Source: Streptomyces justiciae | GTDB taxonomy: Bacteria > Actinomycetota > Actinomycetes > Streptomycetales > Streptomycetaceae | Length of the DNA stretch: 64,000 nt | Direction: 5' to 3' | Assembly (NCBI RefSeq): GCF_015163075.1 | Contig: NZ_JADDXU010000002.1 | Coordinates: 744,001 to 808,000, forward strand | In this document: piece by piece, positions 17,202 through 26,087 of the stretch | Layout of the letters: every line of letters begins with the position of its first letter | Numbering within the stretch: the stretch's first letter is position 1 | The notes under the pieces: model-generated | What the model was told of the DNA's origin: nothing | The model's database searches: none | Seen by the model: only the letters and a program-made list of their open reading frames with translations | Program-made: the position numbers and the translations under genes

Positions 17202-18641
17202 GTGGACGTAGGAGAGGCGGAGTCGGCGCCGGTGGTGCGGCAGGGCTCGGTCGCCTGGGAAGTGCTGCTTCCGGCGGCTTCCGCCCCCGCACGCGCGCGT
17301 GGGCGGTCGTTGCAGGCCGCCTTGCGGGAGGCGGTGCGGTCGGGTCGGCTCGCGCCGGGCACACGGTTGCCGTCGAGCCGGGATCTGGCGGCGGACCTCG
17401 GGGTGTCGCGGGGGCTGATCACGGAGGCGTACGAGCAGTTGGCGGCTGAGGGGTATCTGCGCAGCGGCCGGGGCGCGGGGACCTGGGTGGGCGGTGCCGT
17501 ACGGGCCGCATCGGCACGCGCGCGTGACCTCGCGCCGCGTCCGCCGGGCGCCCGGGCCGACTTCGTGCCGGGGACGCCGGACCTGTCGCTGTTTCCGCGG
17601 ACCGCCTGGGCGGCGGCCCAGCGCGCGGTGCTGGCGGAGCTGCCGCACCACGAGCTCGGCTATCCCGACCCGCGCGGGCTGCCCCGGCTGCGGACCGCGC
17701 TGGCCGAACTCCTCGCGCGCCGCCGGGGCGTGGTCGCCGATCCGGAGCGGATCGTGGTGGTCTCCGGGGTGGCCCAGGCGACGACACTGCTCGGCTTCGC
17801 ACTCCACGCGCGCGGGCTGCGCACGGTGGGCGTCGAGGATCCCGGCAGCCCGCAGCACGACGACCTCTACGCGGCGGCGGGCGTCACCCCGGTGCCCGTC
17901 CCGCTGGACGACGAGGGGCTCGCCCTGGGGCCGCTGCGGGCGTCGGGCGTACGGGCGGTCGTGACGACGCCCGCCCATCAGTACCCGACCGGCATTGCCT
18001 GCTCCGCGCGGCGCCGGGCCGAACTCCTCGACTGGGCGCGCTCGGTGGACGGGTTCCTCCTGGAGGACGACTACGACGGCGACTTCCGCTACGACCGCGC
18101 CCCCGTCGGCGCGCTCCAGGGCCTCGACCCCGAGCGGGTGGCGTACGCGGGCTCGGTCAGCAAGTCCCTCGCCCCGGGGCTGCGGCTGGGCTGGCTGCTC
18201 GTACCGGAGGCGCTCGCCGACGAGGTGATCGAGCGCAAGCGGACCATGGACCTCGGTCATCCCACCCTCGACCAGGCGGCGTTCACCCGGTTTGTGGAGC
18301 GCGGCGACTACGACCGTCAGCTGCGCCGCTGCCAGCACGCCTACCGCGAGCGGCGCGACGCGCTCGTGGCCGCGCTGGAGGAGCACTTCCCCGGTGCGCG
18401 GGTGTCCGGGATCGCCGCCGGACTGCATGTCATCGCCACGCTGCCGCGGCGGTACGGGCCCGAGGCACGCTTCCTCACCCGGGTGGCCGCGGCCGGAGTG
18501 GCCGTACGTCCGCTGTCGGCGTGCACGCACGCGCGTACCGGTGACTCGGCGGAGGTGCGGCTCGTGGTCGGCTACGCGCACCTCTCGCCCGCGCGCATCC
18601 GTGAGGGCATACGGCTGATGGCCGAGGCAGGCTCTCAATGA
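17202..18641 (+). CDS. MocR-type regulator (GntR helix-turn-helix fused to aminotransferase fold)
   Basis: A 479-residue PdxR/MocR protein from a GTG. A GntR winged helix (about 25-95, LPSSRDLAADLGVSRGLITEAYEQL) leads through a linker to a fold-type I aminotransferase domain (about 115-470). The PLP-binding Lys is in YAGSVSKSLAPGLRLGW and the Asp in LLEDDYDGDFRYD. Such proteins sense PLP or a PLP adduct of an amino compound. Its divergent neighbour is a DMT-family exporter, so it probably controls export of an amino compound or vitamin B6 traffic. Confidence 0.93.
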   Translation: MDVGEAESAPVVRQGSVAWEVLLPAASAPARARGRSLQAALREAVRSGRLAPGTRLPSSRDLAADLGVSRGLITEAYEQLAAEGYLRSGRGAGTWVGGAVRAASARARDLAPRPPGARADFVPGTPDLSLFPRTAWAAAQRAVLAELPHHELGYPDPRGLPRLRTALAELLARRRGVVADPERIVVVSGVAQATTLLGFALHARGLRTVGVEDPGSPQHDDLYAAAGVTPVPVPLDDEGLALGPLRASGVRAVVTTPAHQYPTGIACSARRRAELLDWARSVDGFLLEDDYDGDFRYDRAPVGALQGLDPERVAYAGSVSKSLAPGLRLGWLLVPEALADEVIERKRTMDLGHPTLDQAAFTRFVERGDYDRQLRRCQHAYRERRDALVAALEEHFPGARVSGIAAGLHVIATLPRRYGPEARFLTRVAAAGVAVRPLSACTHARTGDSAEVRLVVGYAHLSPARIREGIRLMAEAGSQ

Positions 18642-18715
18642 CCGCCCGACGCTGAAGGCCTCGCACGCGCGGGCTCTGTCTCGAAACGCCGGTTCCTTTG
18701 CGAATGCGGTCAGTT

Positions 18716-18737
18716 GTTCACTTGTGGTTTCCGTGTG
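18716..18737 (+). promoter_or_regulatory. possible PHO box upstream of phoD
   Basis: Two 11-bp units, GTTCACTTGTG (18716-18726) and GTTTCCGTGTG (18727-18737), lie head-to-tail 66 bp before the phosphatase start. They resemble the GTTCACC-type direct repeats bound by PhoP in Streptomyces; only the first unit is a good match. Phosphate-starvation control would suit the gene. Confidence 0.35.
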
Positions 18738-18802
18738 CGCTGCGGCGCACCAGTAGTCATGGCATCGCACACTGGCCGGATCCCGTCCCTGGAGGCGCAT
18801 CC

Positions 18803-20389
18803 ATGTCCCAACGTCCGTTCCCCGGCCGCCGCAGCGTGCTGCGCGGCTCCCTGGTCGCGTCGGCGGCCCTGACCCTGCCCGCCGCGGCCGGCGCGGCACC
18901 GGCGTTCGCCCTCTCGGGGCGTCCCGAGGCGGGGTGGGGTGTGCAGACCGGAGACGTGAGCGCGCACTCCGGGCTGGTGTGGGTGAGATCCGACCGTCCC
19001 GCGCGGATGATCGTCGAGACGTCCGCGACCGAGTCGTTCCGCAACGCGCACCACTGGCACGGCCCGCTGCTCGGCGCCGGCACGGACTTCACCGGCACCA
19101 CCCGGCTGCACGGCCTCCCTGCGGGCGAGCAGATCCACTACCGGGTGCTGCTCGCCGACCCGGACGACCCGCGCCGTACCGGCGAGCCGGTCACCGGCAC
19201 CTTCCGCACCGCGCCGGCCGGGCGCCGCGACGGTGTGCGCTTCCTGTGGTCCGGCGACCTCGCGGGCCAGGGCTGGGGCATCAACCCGGACTTCGGCGGC
19301 TACACGATCTACCGGGCGATGGCCGCGCTCGACCCGGACTTCTTCCTGTGCAGCGGCGACAACATCTACGCCGACGGCCCCATCTCGGCGACGGCCGCCC
19401 TGCCCGACGGGAGCGTCTGGCGGAACGTCACCACCGAGGAGAAGGCGAAGGTCGCCGAGACGCTGGCCGAGTTCCGCGGCAACTTCCGCTACAACCTGCT
19501 CGACGAGAACCTGCGGCGGTTCAACGCCCAGGTGCCGTCGATCATCCAGTGGGACGACCACGAGGTGCGCAACAACTGGTACCCGGGCGAGGTCATCGCG
19601 AACACCGACACCCGCTACACCGAGAAGAGCGTCGACGTGCTCGCGGCGCGGGCCCGGCGGGCGTTCGGCGAGTACTTCCCGATCTCCACCCTGCCGACGG
19701 GGAAGCGGGAGGGCCGGGTCTACCGGGTGCTGCGGCAGGGGCCGTTGCTGGACGTGTTCGTGCTGGACATGCGGACGTACCGCAACGCCAACTCGGCCGG
19801 CGACCAGACCGTGGACCCGCAGGGCATCCTCGGGCGCGAGCAGCTGGAGTGGCTCAAGCGGGAACTGTCGCGGTCGCGTGCGGTGTGGAAGGTGATCGCC
19901 GCCGACATGCCGCTCGGCCTGGTCGTGCCGGACACCACCGAGGGCAAGGCGAACATCGAGGCGGTGGCTCAGGGCGACCCCGGCGCGCCGCTCGGGCGTG
20001 AGCTGCAGATCGCCGAGCTGCTGCGGCACATCAAGCACCGGCGGATCACCGGCACGGTGTGGCTGACGGCCGACGTGCACCACACCTCAGCGCAGCACTA
20101 CCAGCCGTCGCGGGCCGCGTTCACGGACTTCGAGCCGTTCTGGGAGTTCGTCTCGGGTCCGCTGAACGCCGGCGCCTTCCCGGCGAACGCCCTCGACAAC
20201 ACCTTCGGCCCGGAGCGGGTGTTCGTGAAGGCGCCGACCGCGTCGAACGTCTCCCCTGCCGGCGGCTACCAGTTCTTCGGCGAGGTCGACATCGACGGCG
20301 ACAGCGGCGAACTGACGGTCCGACTCCGTGAGCAGGACGGCACCGTGCTGTTCACCCAGACGCTCCAGCCGGGCCGCGTGGGTCAGTAA
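18803..20389 (+). CDS. phoD: PhoD-type alkaline phosphatase, Tat-secreted
   Basis: A 528-residue secreted phosphodiesterase/phosphomonoesterase. The N-terminus has a twin-arginine signal (GRRSVLRGS, about 8-16, then a hydrophobic Ala-rich stretch ending near ALS at residue 41). A PhoD_N beta domain (about 45-135) precedes the metallophosphatase core, which has FLWSGD, FFLCSGDNIYADG (about 188-200) and WDDHEVRNN (about 251-259), motifs that bind Ca/Fe. The ATG at 18803 has a GGAGG site; the upstream extension lacks signal-peptide logic. It frees phosphate from organic phosphates outside the cell and stands alone, followed by a terminator. Confidence 0.93.
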   Translation: MSQRPFPGRRSVLRGSLVASAALTLPAAAGAAPAFALSGRPEAGWGVQTGDVSAHSGLVWVRSDRPARMIVETSATESFRNAHHWHGPLLGAGTDFTGTTRLHGLPAGEQIHYRVLLADPDDPRRTGEPVTGTFRTAPAGRRDGVRFLWSGDLAGQGWGINPDFGGYTIYRAMAALDPDFFLCSGDNIYADGPISATAALPDGSVWRNVTTEEKAKVAETLAEFRGNFRYNLLDENLRRFNAQVPSIIQWDDHEVRNNWYPGEVIANTDTRYTEKSVDVLAARARRAFGEYFPISTLPTGKREGRVYRVLRQGPLLDVFVLDMRTYRNANSAGDQTVDPQGILGREQLEWLKRELSRSRAVWKVIAADMPLGLVVPDTTEGKANIEAVAQGDPGAPLGRELQIAELLRHIKHRRITGTVWLTADVHHTSAQHYQPSRAAFTDFEPFWEFVSGPLNAGAFPANALDNTFGPERVFVKAPTASNVSPAGGYQFFGEVDIDGDSGELTVRLREQDGTVLFTQTLQPGRVGQ

Positions 20390-20412
20390 CCCCTCACCGG
20401 CTCCCGTACTCT

Positions 20413-20459
20413 CGACGGCGGGCCGCGTACCGGCGTCATCCCCCGGTACGCGGCCGTCG
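20413..20459 (+). terminator. hairpin terminator after phoD
   Basis: Arms CGACGG plus CCGCGTACCGG (20413-20433) pair with CCGGTACGCGG plus CCGTCG (20443-20459), forming a long interrupted stem 23 bp past the phoD stop. A U-tract is absent. Confidence 0.7.
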
Positions 20460-20500
20460 AACTCCCTCTCCCGCAGGGCGTTTTCGCAGGTCAGGGCCGA

Positions 20501-20523
20501 TTGTCAGTGGTCGCCTCTACGGT
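20501..20523 (+). promoter_or_regulatory. PafBC/RecA-NDp DNA-damage promoter of the SWIM operon
   Basis: TTGTCAGTG, 8 bases, then TACGGT is an exact match to TTGTCRGTG-N8-TAnnnT, the LexA-independent (RecA-NDp) motif that PafBC uses in actinobacteria. The TACGGT -10 ends 6 bases before the ATG at 20530 and no Shine-Dalgarno is present, so the transcript is probably leaderless. Confidence 0.75.
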
Positions 20524-20529
20524 TTTTCC

Positions 20530-21927
20530 ATGACGCGATCTTTGCAGGCCGTGGCCTATCGCCGACCCTCCGCGCTGGAGTCCGCGGCGGGTGCACAGCG
20601 CCTGGGACTGGAGACCTCGCGGGGTGCGACCCCATCGGGCATGGCGGACCATCCGCGGTTCTTCACCGGCTTCCTGACGTCTCCTCAGGTGGCGTCCGCA
20701 GGTCTGCTCGCGGTCGCCGACGTGGCGGCGGCCCGCTACTACCAGCGGCAGCTGCGCGCCTCGCTCGACCCGGTGGTGACGGGCAACGGCGACCGGCTGC
20801 GCTTCGAGTCCTTCTCCGGCTGCGGCGGGGTGTACGCCCGCCTGGACGTCCTGGAGCCGGGCCTCGACGGCGGCGAGGTGGGGCACGGCACGACGAACGT
20901 CGACGTGAACAACCCCCTGCGTGAGGCGCTTTCACGGATCGGCGCGGACGATCCGCTCCATCTGCGGGTCGGGCCCGAGGAGTTGGCCGTGACCACGCTG
21001 GACGGTCCGGTCGTGGAGAAGAAGGTGCCGCTCCCCGACCGCTGGCTGCGGGGCTTCGCGGAGGCCCAGGTGATCGCGGCGGGCTTCGATCTGCGGGCCG
21101 AGCTGTCTGCGGCCGAGGCGGTGCGGTTCCTGCGCTCGCTGCCGCGCGGTGCGGCGCGGGGCGGCCCGCGCTGGGTGGTGCCGGCGGGCGGCGCGCTGCG
21201 TCCGACGACGCGTGCGGTGCCGGGTGCGGTCTGTCTGCCGGGCCCGGAGCGGCTGATCGCCCTGCAGCGGGTGCTCCGGCACGCGACCGCGCTGCGGGTG
21301 TACGGCCCCACGGTGGCGGCGGGAGCTGACGCGACGGCCAGTGCCTGGGAGGCCGTCCTGCCGGGCATGCGGCTCACCCTCACCCTGTCCCCCGACGCCT
21401 CGCGCGGTTTCTCCGGCGAGGGCGGCGTCCTGGACGCGCTCGCCACCGACGAGGCCGCCGAGGACGCGGAGCTGATCTCGGTACTGCTGGCCTGGGAGCC
21501 CCGCGTCGACGTGACCGACCTCGCCGCGGCGGCGGGCCTCACGGCCGAGCGGGTCCGGGCGGCCCTGATACGCCTCGGCACCTCGGGCCGCGTCGGGTAC
21601 GACACGGCGGAGGCGGCCTACTTCCATCGCGAGCTGCCGTACGACGCCGAGCGCGTCGAGCGGCACAACCCCCGGCTGCGTTCGGCCCGGGCCCTGGTGG
21701 CGGCGGACGCGGTCGCGCTGGACGGCGCGGGGGGCACGGTGACGGCGGAGGACGGCCATGTGCACCGGGTGCGGGACACGGCCGGGGTGCTCACGTGCAG
21801 TTGTGTGTGGTGGGCGAAGTACCGGGGCGGGCGCGGCCCGTGCAAGCACGCGCTGGCGGTGCGGATGGTGCGGCGAGGTGCCGCGGTGGGGCGGGAGACG
21901 GTGCGGATCGACGGGGGTGTGCGATGA
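20530..21927 (+). CDS. SWIM zinc-finger protein
   Basis: A 465-residue protein with a C-terminal SWIM zinc finger (about 415-450): CSC (residues near 427-429), then CKH after a Trp/Gly-rich loop, the CxCx(n)CxH pattern. SWIM domains bind DNA or protein. The rest is an alpha/beta domain of no known function. Its start lies just behind a PafBC-type DNA-damage promoter, and its stop overlaps the ATG of the next gene (ATGA), so the pair is co-translated. A role in DNA-damage response is inferred. Confidence 0.85.
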   Translation: MTRSLQAVAYRRPSALESAAGAQRLGLETSRGATPSGMADHPRFFTGFLTSPQVASAGLLAVADVAAARYYQRQLRASLDPVVTGNGDRLRFESFSGCGGVYARLDVLEPGLDGGEVGHGTTNVDVNNPLREALSRIGADDPLHLRVGPEELAVTTLDGPVVEKKVPLPDRWLRGFAEAQVIAAGFDLRAELSAAEAVRFLRSLPRGAARGGPRWVVPAGGALRPTTRAVPGAVCLPGPERLIALQRVLRHATALRVYGPTVAAGADATASAWEAVLPGMRLTLTLSPDASRGFSGEGGVLDALATDEAAEDAELISVLLAWEPRVDVTDLAAAAGLTAERVRAALIRLGTSGRVGYDTAEAAYFHRELPYDAERVERHNPRLRSARALVAADAVALDGAGGTVTAEDGHVHRVRDTAGVLTCSCVWWAKYRGGRGPCKHALAVRMVRRGAAVGRETVRIDGGVR

Positions 21928-24566
21928 GCGCGTTGATGGAGGCGGTGCGGGCGGGGCGGACGGGTGAGCTGCCGGGCCTGCTGGACGGGATGACGGACGC
22001 CGAACGGCGGGCGTTCCTACCGGAGTTGAAGGAGCTGCGCAAGGAGCTGCGGGCGGACCGGTGGGGGGCGCAGGCCCGGCGTGCCTCCCCGGCGCTCCAG
22101 GTGGCCGGGGCGGCCTGCCAGACCGGTGCGGCCGCCGTGGCGAACTGGCTGGCGTCCGCCGACATGCGCTGGTGGCAGGCGCCCCCGGCGGTGCTGATCG
22201 ACGTCCTGGCCGACCGCGAGTCCGACTGGCTCGCCGATGTGGTGCACCGGCTCGCCCAGCGCCCGCCGAGCGCGGAGGTGCCGTACGAGCTGCTGGCGGG
22301 CCTGGTCCGGCTCTCGGCCTGCCGGGTCCCGACGACACAGGCCTACGTCGAGGGCTGGGTGCGGCACATCGGCAGCGTCTGGCAGCGCGGGGACACCGTG
22401 CTCGCCCGGCTCCGCAAGGACCCGCACCTCCCGCAGCTCGTGGCCGCGCTGTTCGAGACGGACGACATCGGCGGCACCCTGCAGTGGCCGGCCGAGGAGG
22501 GCCCGAACAGCTGGACCGGCGCGCTGGCCCAGCTCACCGCCGAGGGCGCGCTGGAGCGCGGGGCGATGGTCCACGCGTGTGTGTCCCGGCTGCTGCGGGG
22601 CGGATCCGCCGCCGATCACCGGGGGTTCCTGCGACTCCTCAAGACCCTCGCCCTCACCCGCGACGAGGAGCGGGAGCGCACGCCGGAGTGGCTGGCCCTG
22701 GCCGCGGACGCCCCCTCGGTGGTGGCCGGGTACGCGCAGTCGGTGCTGGGCGGCCTCGCTCTGGAGGGCCGGTTGTCGGGGCGCCAGCTGGCCGAGATGT
22801 CGGGCGGGGTGCTGTTCCGCACCGAGAAGAAACTCGTCCGCGCCCAACTGGTCCTGCTGGGCAAGGTCATGGCACGCGACGCCGCCACGGCCGACGAGTT
22901 GCTGCCCGCCGCCGCGCAGGCCTTCGGGCACGAGGACTCGGACGTCCAGGAGCGGGCGCTGAAGCTGGTGGAGCGGCACCTCAAGAAGGCCGGCCCCGAG
23001 ACGCGGGACGAACTCGCGGTGTCGGCCGAGCAGTTGATCCCGACGCTGCGCGCCCGGGCGGTCGCCTCGCTCGGCGCGGCCCCGGCGGCCATGGGGCCGG
23101 TGGTGTACGAGGAGGTGCTGCCGCCGGTACCGGAGCCCGTGCGGCTGGCGCCCGCCCCGGAGTCGGTGGCCGAACTCGCCGAGGAGGTCGGCGCGTTGTT
23201 GGTGACCGGCGATGACGTGGCGGCGTTCGAGCGCACCCTGGACGGGCTGGTGCGTCACGCCCACGACGACCGGGACGCCCTGGTCGAGGCGCTCGGCCCG
23301 GTCGTGGCGCGGCTGTGGTGGGTCACCACCGATGACGAACGCGTCCGGGAGAGTGCGTACTTCGCCAACTTCACCCACCTCCATCTCGTGCTCGCCTCGC
23401 TGTTGGGCAAGGTGCGGACGGCGGCGCTCCACGCGGCCGTCACCCAGGGGACGACGGGGCAGACCTGTGTGCACAGCGCCCTGGACCGCGCCTTCCAGGC
23501 ACGGATCGCCGAGGTGGCGTTCCGGATGCGGACCGACCCGCTGCCGTTCCTGCTGTCCACGCCGACCTGGAGCACGGGCCTCCTGGAACCCGAGGACCTG
23601 GTGGAGCGCCTGATCGAGTACCGGCGGCTGGGCGCCCGGCCCTCGGACGCCGACTTCGCGCAGGCGCTGCTGCGAGTGCGGCGCGGGGACCGGGCGACGG
23701 CAGCATCGGCGGCGGAGCGCGCGGCGGCCCTCGGCACCGCGGAAGGCACCCGGCTGGCCCAGTGGCTCACCTCCGGCGGACCGCAGCTCCCGGTCGGATG
23801 GCGTCGCACGACCCACGCCCGCGTTCTGGTCGAGTTCGATCAACTCGAGGAACTGCAGGACGACTTCCCGCGCGAGTTCCGGCCTCTGGGGCAGCCGGTG
23901 AGTGTCTACCGGGAGCGCTGGTACTGCCACCACTGGGACGACTCGATACGTCCGCACTGGCTCGCCCTGCTCCCCGAGCGCCGCGAGCTCGTCGCCGCCC
24001 GGATGCTCCGCGACCTCTCCACGGTCGCCGTCGAGGACACTCGTGGTGCCGCGGCCGTGCTCCCCCTGCTCGCCGAGTCCGGCGGCGAGGCGGGCGACGC
24101 CGTCCACCTGTGCGTGGCCTACGGGCTCGGTGCCCGCCACGAGGAGGACCGGCTCGCCGCGGTGGACGCACTGCTGGTGCTCGCGGCGCGGGGGCAGCTC
24201 GACGCGACGCTGCTGGGCACGGATCTCGGGCAGTTGGTGCGGGACGGGGTGGTGAAGCCGCTGCGCCTGGCCGACTCTCTGCGCACGGCGGCCTCGACGG
24301 GGGCGAACGCCACGATCTGGGGGGTGCTGCGCCACACCCTGCCGCTGCTGCTCGGCGACCTCGCCGTCGGCGGTCCGGAGGGACAGGCCGCGAGGAGCCG
24401 GGGGCTCGGGGAGCTGCTGGCGGTGGCCGCGGAGTGCGCCGAGCGGTCCGGAGCGCGGGGTGAGCTGCCGCATCTCGCCGGGGCGGCGGCCCGGCGCGGG
24501 TCGTCGCGGCTGGCGACGCAGGCCCGGCGGTTGCAGGGGGCGTTGGTCGAGGAGGTCGCGGCGTGA
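21924..24566 (+). CDS. large helical protein partnered with the SWIM protein (DUF6493-like)
   Basis: An 880-residue protein with no membrane segments, composed largely of Leu/Ala-rich helical repeats (a HEAT/ARM-like solenoid look, for example at about 250-380). No catalytic motif was found. The ATG at 21924 overlaps the SWIM gene stop. This two-gene order, SWIM protein then large helical protein, recurs in actinomycetes, where the second is classed as DUF6493-like. Co-control by the DNA-damage promoter at 20501 is expected. The biochemical role is unknown; it may scaffold the SWIM partner. Confidence 0.75.
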   Translation: MSALMEAVRAGRTGELPGLLDGMTDAERRAFLPELKELRKELRADRWGAQARRASPALQVAGAACQTGAAAVANWLASADMRWWQAPPAVLIDVLADRESDWLADVVHRLAQRPPSAEVPYELLAGLVRLSACRVPTTQAYVEGWVRHIGSVWQRGDTVLARLRKDPHLPQLVAALFETDDIGGTLQWPAEEGPNSWTGALAQLTAEGALERGAMVHACVSRLLRGGSAADHRGFLRLLKTLALTRDEERERTPEWLALAADAPSVVAGYAQSVLGGLALEGRLSGRQLAEMSGGVLFRTEKKLVRAQLVLLGKVMARDAATADELLPAAAQAFGHEDSDVQERALKLVERHLKKAGPETRDELAVSAEQLIPTLRARAVASLGAAPAAMGPVVYEEVLPPVPEPVRLAPAPESVAELAEEVGALLVTGDDVAAFERTLDGLVRHAHDDRDALVEALGPVVARLWWVTTDDERVRESAYFANFTHLHLVLASLLGKVRTAALHAAVTQGTTGQTCVHSALDRAFQARIAEVAFRMRTDPLPFLLSTPTWSTGLLEPEDLVERLIEYRRLGARPSDADFAQALLRVRRGDRATAASAAERAAALGTAEGTRLAQWLTSGGPQLPVGWRRTTHARVLVEFDQLEELQDDFPREFRPLGQPVSVYRERWYCHHWDDSIRPHWLALLPERRELVAARMLRDLSTVAVEDTRGAAAVLPLLAESGGEAGDAVHLCVAYGLGARHEEDRLAAVDALLVLAARGQLDATLLGTDLGQLVRDGVVKPLRLADSLRTAASTGANATIWGVLRHTLPLLLGDLAVGGPEGQAARSRGLGELLAVAAECAERSGARGELPHLAGAAARRGSSRLATQARRLQGALVEEVAA

Positions 24567-24680
24567 CGGGAGGGGCGTGACAGGACCGCAAAGAAACAGA
24601 CAAAAACCCCAGATCCAGTCTTTACCGCCCGGTCACAAACCGTTCGTGATCACGCAACACCGTTCCTTCACAGTGGCTGC

Positions 24681-26087
24681 ATGAGTCGAGAAATGTCTGA
24701 TGTGACGCGTGCGAAGCACGGACGTCCGGTGCACCACTGGCGCCGGGACGTCATCGAACTGGCCGCGCTGTTCACGGCGGTCGCGGTGGCGGACGCCGTC
24801 GCCAATGTGATCGGGCACGGGCCCGACGGGCCCGAGCTGCTGCTGGTCTCGGCGGTCGTGCTGGTCGCCACGGCGGCGTTCCACACATGGTGGGCACGCC
24901 GCCACGGTCACGCGCCGCCGGTGAGCGATACCGGTGCCCGGCCGCCCTCCGCGGAGGCGCAGGCCGGGCCGTCCGCCGACACCGGGGAGAGCGTGCTGTG
25001 GCGGATGCGGACGACCGTGAAGGACGAACCGGGGTCGCTGGCCGCGCTGTGCACGGCCCTCGCCGACCACCGGGTCGACATCCTCAGCCTCCAGACGCAC
25101 CCGCTGGCCGAGGGCACGGTGGACGAGTTCCTGCTGCGGGCGCCCGGTGAGCTGTCGGCGGCAGAGATCACGCGTGCCGTCGCGCTGGCCGGCGGTGCCG
25201 GTACCTGGATCGAGCGGGCCGACGCCCACGACCTGGTCGACGCGCCGACGCGGGTGCTCGGGCTGGCGACCCGTACCGCGCTGGACGCGGCGGAACTCCC
25301 CCTGGCGCTGCGGCAGTTGCTGGGCCGGTGCACCATCAGGTCGCTGCCCGGCACACCGGCCGGAGGGGGCCGTGGTCCGGAGGGCGTGCCCGTGGAAGGG
25401 GTGCTCGAGGACACCGCGATGAGGCTGCGGGCACCGGAAGGCGGAGTGATCACCGTGGAGCGGCCGTATCTGCCGTTCACCCCGACCGAGTTCGCCCGGG
25501 CGCGGGCGCTGGTGGAGCTGGACACGGTCCTCGGACCGCGCGTGCCGCACAGCCAGGACGTGCTGACGCTGCCCGAGGGCAACGACATCACGGTGCGGCG
25601 GGCGGACATCGGAGACCTGGAAGCGGCGAAGGCGATGCACGAGCGGTGCAGCCCTCGGACGCTGTCGTTGCGCTATCACGGGCCGGTGGGTGACGCGGAC
25701 CGGTACTTGAACCATCTGCTCAGTCCGCGGTTCGGGCGGACGCTGGCCGTTCAGACCGCGTCGGGGCGGCTGGTCGGGCTCGGGCATCTGCTGTGGGACG
25801 GGGACGAGACCGAGGTGGCGCTGCTCGTCGAGGACGAGTGGCAGCGGCGTGGGATCGGGGGCGAGTTGCTGCGCCGACTGGTGGGGATGGCTGGTGAGGC
25901 CGGGTGCGAGAGTGTGTACGCGGTGACTCAGTCGTCCAACACCGGGATGGTTGCGGCGATGCGGGATCTGGGGCTCCCCCTCGACTATCAGATCGAGGAG
26001 GGGACCCTGGTGATCACTGCGCGGTTGGATGCGCAGGGAGTTGCTGAGCAAGTGGGTTCAGGGACGCCTGAGCGCCGTAGGGGCTAG
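24681..26087 (+). CDS. membrane-anchored ACT-GNAT fusion protein
   Basis: A 468-residue three-part protein. Two hydrophobic segments (about 27-47 and 53-72) anchor the N-terminus. An ACT domain follows (about 107-175; RTTVKDEPGSLAALCTALADH is the typical start, shown here as a description of residues 110-130). A GNAT acetyltransferase domain (about 300-450) has VEDEWQRRGIGGELLRRLVG, the acetyl-CoA motif A. ACT domains bind amino acids, so acetylation is probably gated by an amino acid. Its stop codon overlaps that of the convergent PLP enzyme within CTAG. Confidence 0.85.
   Translation: MSREMSDVTRAKHGRPVHHWRRDVIELAALFTAVAVADAVANVIGHGPDGPELLLVSAVVLVATAAFHTWWARRHGHAPPVSDTGARPPSAEAQAGPSADTGESVLWRMRTTVKDEPGSLAALCTALADHRVDILSLQTHPLAEGTVDEFLLRAPGELSAAEITRAVALAGGAGTWIERADAHDLVDAPTRVLGLATRTALDAAELPLALRQLLGRCTIRSLPGTPAGGGRGPEGVPVEGVLEDTAMRLRAPEGGVITVERPYLPFTPTEFARARALVELDTVLGPRVPHSQDVLTLPEGNDITVRRADIGDLEAAKAMHERCSPRTLSLRYHGPVGDADRYLNHLLSPRFGRTLAVQTASGRLVGLGHLLWDGDETEVALLVEDEWQRRGIGGELLRRLVGMAGEAGCESVYAVTQSSNTGMVAAMRDLGLPLDYQIEEGTLVITARLDAQGVAEQVGSGTPERRRG

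Noticed and set aside
22017..24473. 818-codon open frame antisense to the DUF6493-like gene
   Set aside because: Such long antisense frames are common in very GC-rich coding DNA. The sense strand has overlap-coupled starts and domain sense; the antisense translation is Arg/Gly/His-rich and has no fold.
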